Below are positions 59,946 through 64,000 of a stretch of 64,000 bases of DNA, piece by piece. The stretch comes from Poronia punctata (Eukaryota; Ascomycota; Sordariomycetes; Xylariales; Xylariaceae): NCBI GenBank assembly GCA_022579005.1, contig MU401477.1, forward strand, positions 145,610-209,609, in the 5' to 3' direction. The number at the start of each line of letters is the position of its first letter. Position 1 is the first letter of the stretch. The notes under the pieces were generated by a model. That model searched no databases, had not been told where the DNA came from, and saw nothing but the letters and a program-made list of their open reading frames with translations. The position numbers and the translations under genes are program-made.

Positions 59946-62454
59946 ATGACAAGTCACGTCCAGGACGAAGTGTTATCGCACTCGCTCAAGGATCCGGAGG
60001 GATTCTGGTCGGCGCAGGCCGCGCACCTACATTGGCACAAGCGACCTACCTCGACACTGACAAGGACGACGAAACGATTACAAAATGGCGTGGAACATCC
60101 GCACTGGAGCTGGTTCGACGGGGGCGAGATCTCGACTTGTTTTAATTGTGTCGACAGACATGTGCTTGCGGGGAACGGTGATAAGCCGGCGATTTATTAC
60201 GATAGTCCGGTGACGGGTACGAAGCAGACGCTTACGTATTCTCAACTTTTGGACGAGGTCGAGGTTACGGCTGGGGCGTTGAGAGAGGAAGGGGTGCAGA
60301 AGGGGGATGTTGTTCTAGTTTATAGTGAGTTTCAGACCATCTGCTAGTTTGGATGTGGTGGAATGATGTGCTCACGCTCCCAACAGTGCCAATGATCCCG
60401 GCGGCTCTCATCGGCATACTCGCCATCAACCGTCTGGGAGCTATCCACGCGGTAGTCTTTGGTGGTTTCGCACCGGCTTCCCTAGCTCAGCGCATCGACG
60501 CCTCGCGCCCCGTCGCTATACTCACAGCTTCGTGTGGTATCGATGGGAAAAAGCCCCCGATGGCATATAAGCCCTTCATCCACGAAGCCATTCAGCTGTC
60601 GAACCATAAGCCCAGTCGCGTCATCGTGTGGCAGCGTAACGAGCTGCGATGGGACGTCTTGGACAAGGCTGGCGGGGAACGGAACTGGTTTAAGATGGTG
60701 CGTAGTTGTAGGGCTAGGGGTATCAAGGCGGATTGTGTGCCTGTGGGGGCAAACGAAGGGGTTTACATCATCTATACCAGGTAAGTCGAACCAGAGGTCC
60801 AGAAAGTCGGAAGCCGAACTCCGGGATGTTCGGCAACTAGCATGCTGAGAATATTCTGACTGTTTATATGTACAGCGGCACAACAGGTTCACCCAAAGGC
60901 GTGGTTCGTAATGCGGGCGGCCATGCTGTAGGGCTTCATCTGTCTATCAGTTACTTGTTCGGTGTACAGGGACCTGGGGATGTCATTTTCACAGCAAGGT
61001 ATGGTTGGAAAATTCCTCCCTTGCCTTGGAGAGTCAATAATCTGAAACCGAGACAGTGATATTGGCTGGATCGTGGGGCATTCATTCATCATCTACGCTC
61101 CTCTACTCACAGGGGCAGCGACTGTCCTCTTCGAAGGAAAACCGATCGGAACTCCTGACAGCTCCACATTTTGGCGGATTGTGCAGGAGTACAAGGTGAC
61201 GACGCTATCTACAGCCCCTAGTAAGCGATCCTTTAGATATTTTGTCCCTGCAGGGCTGACTGAGAAATAGCCGCTCTGAGGGCGATCAAGTCGGATGATG
61301 CGGAAAATAGACACCTTCGACGGATCGGAGAACAAGGGGGTTTGAAGAGCCTTAAAGCCTTATTCTTAGCAGGGGAGCGGTCCGAGCCTTCGATCGTCAC
61401 AATGTACCAAGATCTCATCTCTAAATATGGGTCTGATGGTGCGCTTGTCATCGACAACTGGTGGTCCTCCGAGTCGGGCTCGCCTATTTCGGGCATCGGG
61501 CTCGTGCCTAGCGCCGGGATGGACAGAAGGAATCCCAGTAGAGATCACAAGTTGCCTCGGATCAAGCCGGGGAGCGCAGGCAAGGCGATGCCTGGGTTTG
61601 ATGTCAGATGCGTAGACGACAAGGGCGCCGAAGTGAAAGCTGGCAAGATGGGGAATATTGTGTTGGGCATACCACTGGCACCAACTGGCTTCTCGACACT
61701 GTGGAACGACGAAGAGCGCTTCTACAAGAGTTATCTGAAGCGGTTCGACGGAAAATGGATCGATACGGGCGGTAAGACTTGACAGTGCTGGGTTCTTTCG
61801 CTTATCGTGCTAACCTAACAACCTAAATATAGATGCCGGTATGATCGATGCCGAGGGTTACATCAGTATTATGAGCCGAAGCGATGACCTAATCAACACT
61901 GCAGGCCACAGACTTTCTACAGGTAGGTCTACTACATCTTCCAGGTTCCTTTTTTTTTTTTTTTTTTTCTTTAAAGAAGATTACATATCTAACACGGTAA
62001 AATGCCTACAGGATCAATCGAACAAGCCATCACAAGCCACCCCTCAGTAGCCGAAGCCAGCGTCGTCGGAATCCCAGATGCCCTCAAAGGCCAACTCCCA
62101 TTTGCCTTCATCCGGCTCTCGGTAGGAAATCATCCGACATCGGCGATACCAGACAAGGAACTCATCGACGAGATCCAACAACGGGTCCGGAAGCAGATTG
62201 GCGGCATCGCGACCCTGGGCGGCATCATCCAGGGCAAAGACATGATCCCCAAGACGCGATCGGGCAAGACTCTCCGACGCGTCTTGCGCGAACTCGTCGA
62301 GAATGCCGTGCACGGCGAATACGATAAGGAAGTCGAGTGTCCCGCCACTATTGAGGACTCGGCTGTCATCAATGTGGCCAGAGAAAAAGTTGCAGAGTAT
62401 TTCAAGCAAAAGGGCGATGCGCACAAAGCTATTGAGACGAGAGCTAAGTTGTAG
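59946..62454 (+). CDS. AMP-forming short-chain acyl-CoA synthetase (propionyl/acetyl-CoA synthetase type)
   Basis: Activates a short carboxylic acid with ATP and CoA through an acyl-adenylate. Seven exons: 59946-60324, 60387-60780, 60876-60998, 61057-61220, 61271-61771, 61833-61922 and 62012-62454. The introns are 50-95 nt, in phase, with GT...AG ends. The product is 697 residues. The N-terminal ACS domain includes FWSAQAAHLHWHKRP and HWSWFDGGEISTCFNCVDRH. The core motifs are MPMIPAALIGILAINRLGAI, HAVVFGGFAPASLAQRID, the P-loop YTSGTTGSPKGVVR, SDIGWIVGHSFIIYAPLLTG, WWSSESGSPI, DTGDAG and, near the end, PKTRSGKTLRRVLR with the conserved adenylation lysine. The pattern is closest to the PrpE/ACSS3 branch, so propionate is the likeliest substrate, but acetate or butyrate cannot be excluded. 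Intron 6 has a T19 tract before its acceptor. No peroxisomal or clear mitochondrial signal was seen. Confidence 0.93.
61950..61968 (+). repeat. T19 tract in intron 6 of the acyl-CoA synthetase gene
   Basis: Run of 19 thymines between the donor at 61923 and the acceptor at 62011; much longer than the pyrimidine tracts of the other introns. Confidence 0.9.
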
Positions 62455-62622
62455 ATGGATAGATGTTACTTGTACAGTGCGGGGTTTTTTTGCTTCTTGT
62501 TAGTTTCATTGTTTGGTATTACGCTGGATATCTGGTAACACAAAGATTATTCTTCCGGCTTTCTCTCACCTTTTAACTACACTTATACGAGAGAGAGAGA
62601 GAGCGGCCGCTTTTACCTGCTG
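62455..62622. other. 3' flank of the acyl-CoA synthetase gene
   Basis: Contains a GA run near 62588-62602. No gene. Confidence 0.6.
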
Positions 62623-62630
62623 TTTTTATT
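62623..62630 (+). repeat. Left target-site duplication of the second MITE-like element
   Basis: TTTTTATT, identical to 62972-62979. Confidence 0.8.
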
Positions 62631-62971
62631 GGGCTGTGCGAGATCTGCTGTCGGGTCTGTACTGCGTCTGCTGTTGCGCAGTGGCAGACGGCTGCGAGCA
62701 CTTGCAATACAGTCCGACCGGTAAAACTCCCGGACCCCCAAGTAAGGTACCCTTTACCTTTAACCTTTGACCTTTGCCCTTTGCCTACATGTAAGTACTG
62801 TACACCTAGAAATGCGGACGCTGGGCGGCACAGGGCTAAGTAGGACATTGACTCCACGTACAGTTTGGGGGCGGGATTGCTTACACTGTGCTGCAGGCGT
62901 TGGCAACCGTCTGCCACTGCACAGCAGCAGACGCAGTAGGTACAGACCCGACAGCAGATCCAGCATAGCCC
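62631..62971. mobile_element. Second MITE-like element with 8-bp target duplication (hAT-type inference)
   Basis: Seen directly: the left end starting GGGCTGTGC at 62631, and the reverse complement of the right end starting GGGCTATGC at 62971, match imperfectly for about 65 bp. The match includes the shared strings ATCTGCTGTCGGGTCTGTAC and GCAGTGGCAGACGG. A perfect 8-bp direct repeat TTTTTATT flanks the pair (62623-62630 and 62972-62979). The element is 341 bp and non-coding. Known: an 8-bp duplication with inverted ends fits hAT-type MITEs. The ends differ from those of the 2298-2816 element, so this is a separate family. It sits about 175 bp beyond the acyl-CoA synthetase stop codon. Confidence 0.85.
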
Positions 62972-62979
62972 TTTTTATT
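62972..62979 (+). repeat. Right target-site duplication of the second MITE-like element
   Basis: TTTTTATT, identical to 62623-62630. Confidence 0.8.
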
Positions 62980-64000
62980 TCATTAATCAGTTCTGAGTGA
63001 GCAAACAATCAAAAGGTGGCGTATTTGTCGTGTTGTATGTAGGAATTATGATTCGAATTACCTACATGGATAAAAGAGTGTCCTTGTGCTACCTTGAGTA
63101 ACCTTATACGCCTCTTCAGGAGTTGTTGTTTTGACTTACATAAGACGGGCGAACGAATTCTGTCCAGCCACTTTTTTGAATACATACGAGTATGCAAGGT
63201 TCCCGTTACACGGACCATACACATACATAGCCGCGATGAAATAGAGCCGCCTGTCATACGCACGTACAATATGTTTGGTCCCCACAGTAAGGTAAGGTAA
63301 GCGAATAAGCGATGGAAGTGAAAGGGCCTAGGTTACCTCTTTTTTTATTATCTGTCTTTGAGTCTAGACTCTAGGCTACGACTTGAAAGGAAAAAGGAAA
63401 AAGGAAAAATGGGTATTGCAGTTATCATTCCCGCCATCTGTTACCAAATCACTGCCTACCTTACCTAACCTAACCTAGGTAACAAATGAGAGATAACCTA
63501 TATCTTCTTGTCTGGGCTCTAATTTGGTACTTACCTACTTACAGAATAGAAAGCCAATGAGGCTCGGCTCAACCTTGGGAATTTTCCTCGAGAGGTCGGG
63601 GTTACCCACCACCTACGAGTAGACAGGGGAATGAATTCCTACATCTGACAAGAACTAGAAAAAAAGTTCGACGCCGCAATGGAACATTTCAAAATCCCAC
63701 CTTGACACGAAACGAGGAACGGGATTTCTACCTATACCTACAGACGTATGTATTATCAGCCCTACAAGTGGAGTCAACTAGGTATTGTATCTTTAGTCTA
63801 ACGGCACTCTTGAGTCTTGACTTTGCCCTTTCCCTCTCGCAACAACTGGACAAATTTAGTTAGTTAGGTCACATGTTACTTGAGTAAATTGCAGCCTAAG
63901 GAATAAATCTAAAAGAAGGAGGGCTAAGTAGACCTTATACATATGACTTGCTGCGATCTAGATCTCTTAAATCATAATCTCGGGCCTGCTGCTCACCAAA
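62980..64000. other. Intergenic, no gene seen to the window end
   Basis: AT-rich with TACGAGTA copies at 63185 and 63614, and CCTAACC/TACCT words near 63455-63480. The small frames have no family pattern. Confidence 0.55.

Overview
The window is nuclear DNA from a filamentous ascomycete (Pezizomycotina), most likely a Sordariomycete. Short spliceosomal introns of about 50-160 nt with GTRNGT donors, CTAAC-like branch points and YAG acceptors interrupt most genes. The recognisable proteins are fungal: SNF7, TEN1, ATG5, a Zn2Cys6 regulator, a Fungal_trans_2 protein, ICE2 and eL43. Intergenic DNA is long and full of short TAGGTA/TACCTA and TACGAGTA words. I cannot fix the order or genus by reading alone.

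Layout. 1-906: 5' end of a lysine-rich gene running off the left edge (-). 2298-2816: a MITE-like element with 56-bp inverted ends, an 8-bp target duplication and a (TACC)n core. 4771-7084: divergent pair SNF7 (-) and TEN1 (+). 7085-11276: no reliable gene. 11277-12290: ATG5 (+). 15417-19195: a large Zn2Cys6 transcription factor (-) with an NQHP minisatellite. 19196-31926: a gene desert of about 12.7 kb. 31927-35054: divergent pair of a conserved hypothetical gene (-) and a CSA/ERCC8-type WD40 gene (+). 38482-38870: a possible small spliced gene (-). 39900-40387: eL43 (-). 41565-48610: a STAND-N-terminal-like/TPR protein, an SDR oxidoreductase and a D-2-hydroxyacid dehydrogenase (all +). 49045-54942: a small zinc-finger-like protein, a secreted amidase, tRNA-Pro(CGG) and a Fungal_trans_2 protein (all -). 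57166-62454: ICE2 and a propionate/acetate-type acyl-CoA synthetase (both +). 62631-62971: a second MITE-like element with an 8-bp target duplication.

Most genes are unlinked housekeeping functions: ESCRT-III, the telomeric CST complex, autophagy, transcription-coupled repair, the ribosome, and ER lipid homeostasis. I see no biosynthetic gene cluster, CRISPR array, virus or intact autonomous transposon. Exon structures were worked out by hand from reading frame, splice consensus and protein-family patterns, so splice sites are predictions. The most unusual items are the two MITE-like elements, the dense TACGAGTA motif in intergenic DNA, and a small spliced gene candidate hidden in a desert.
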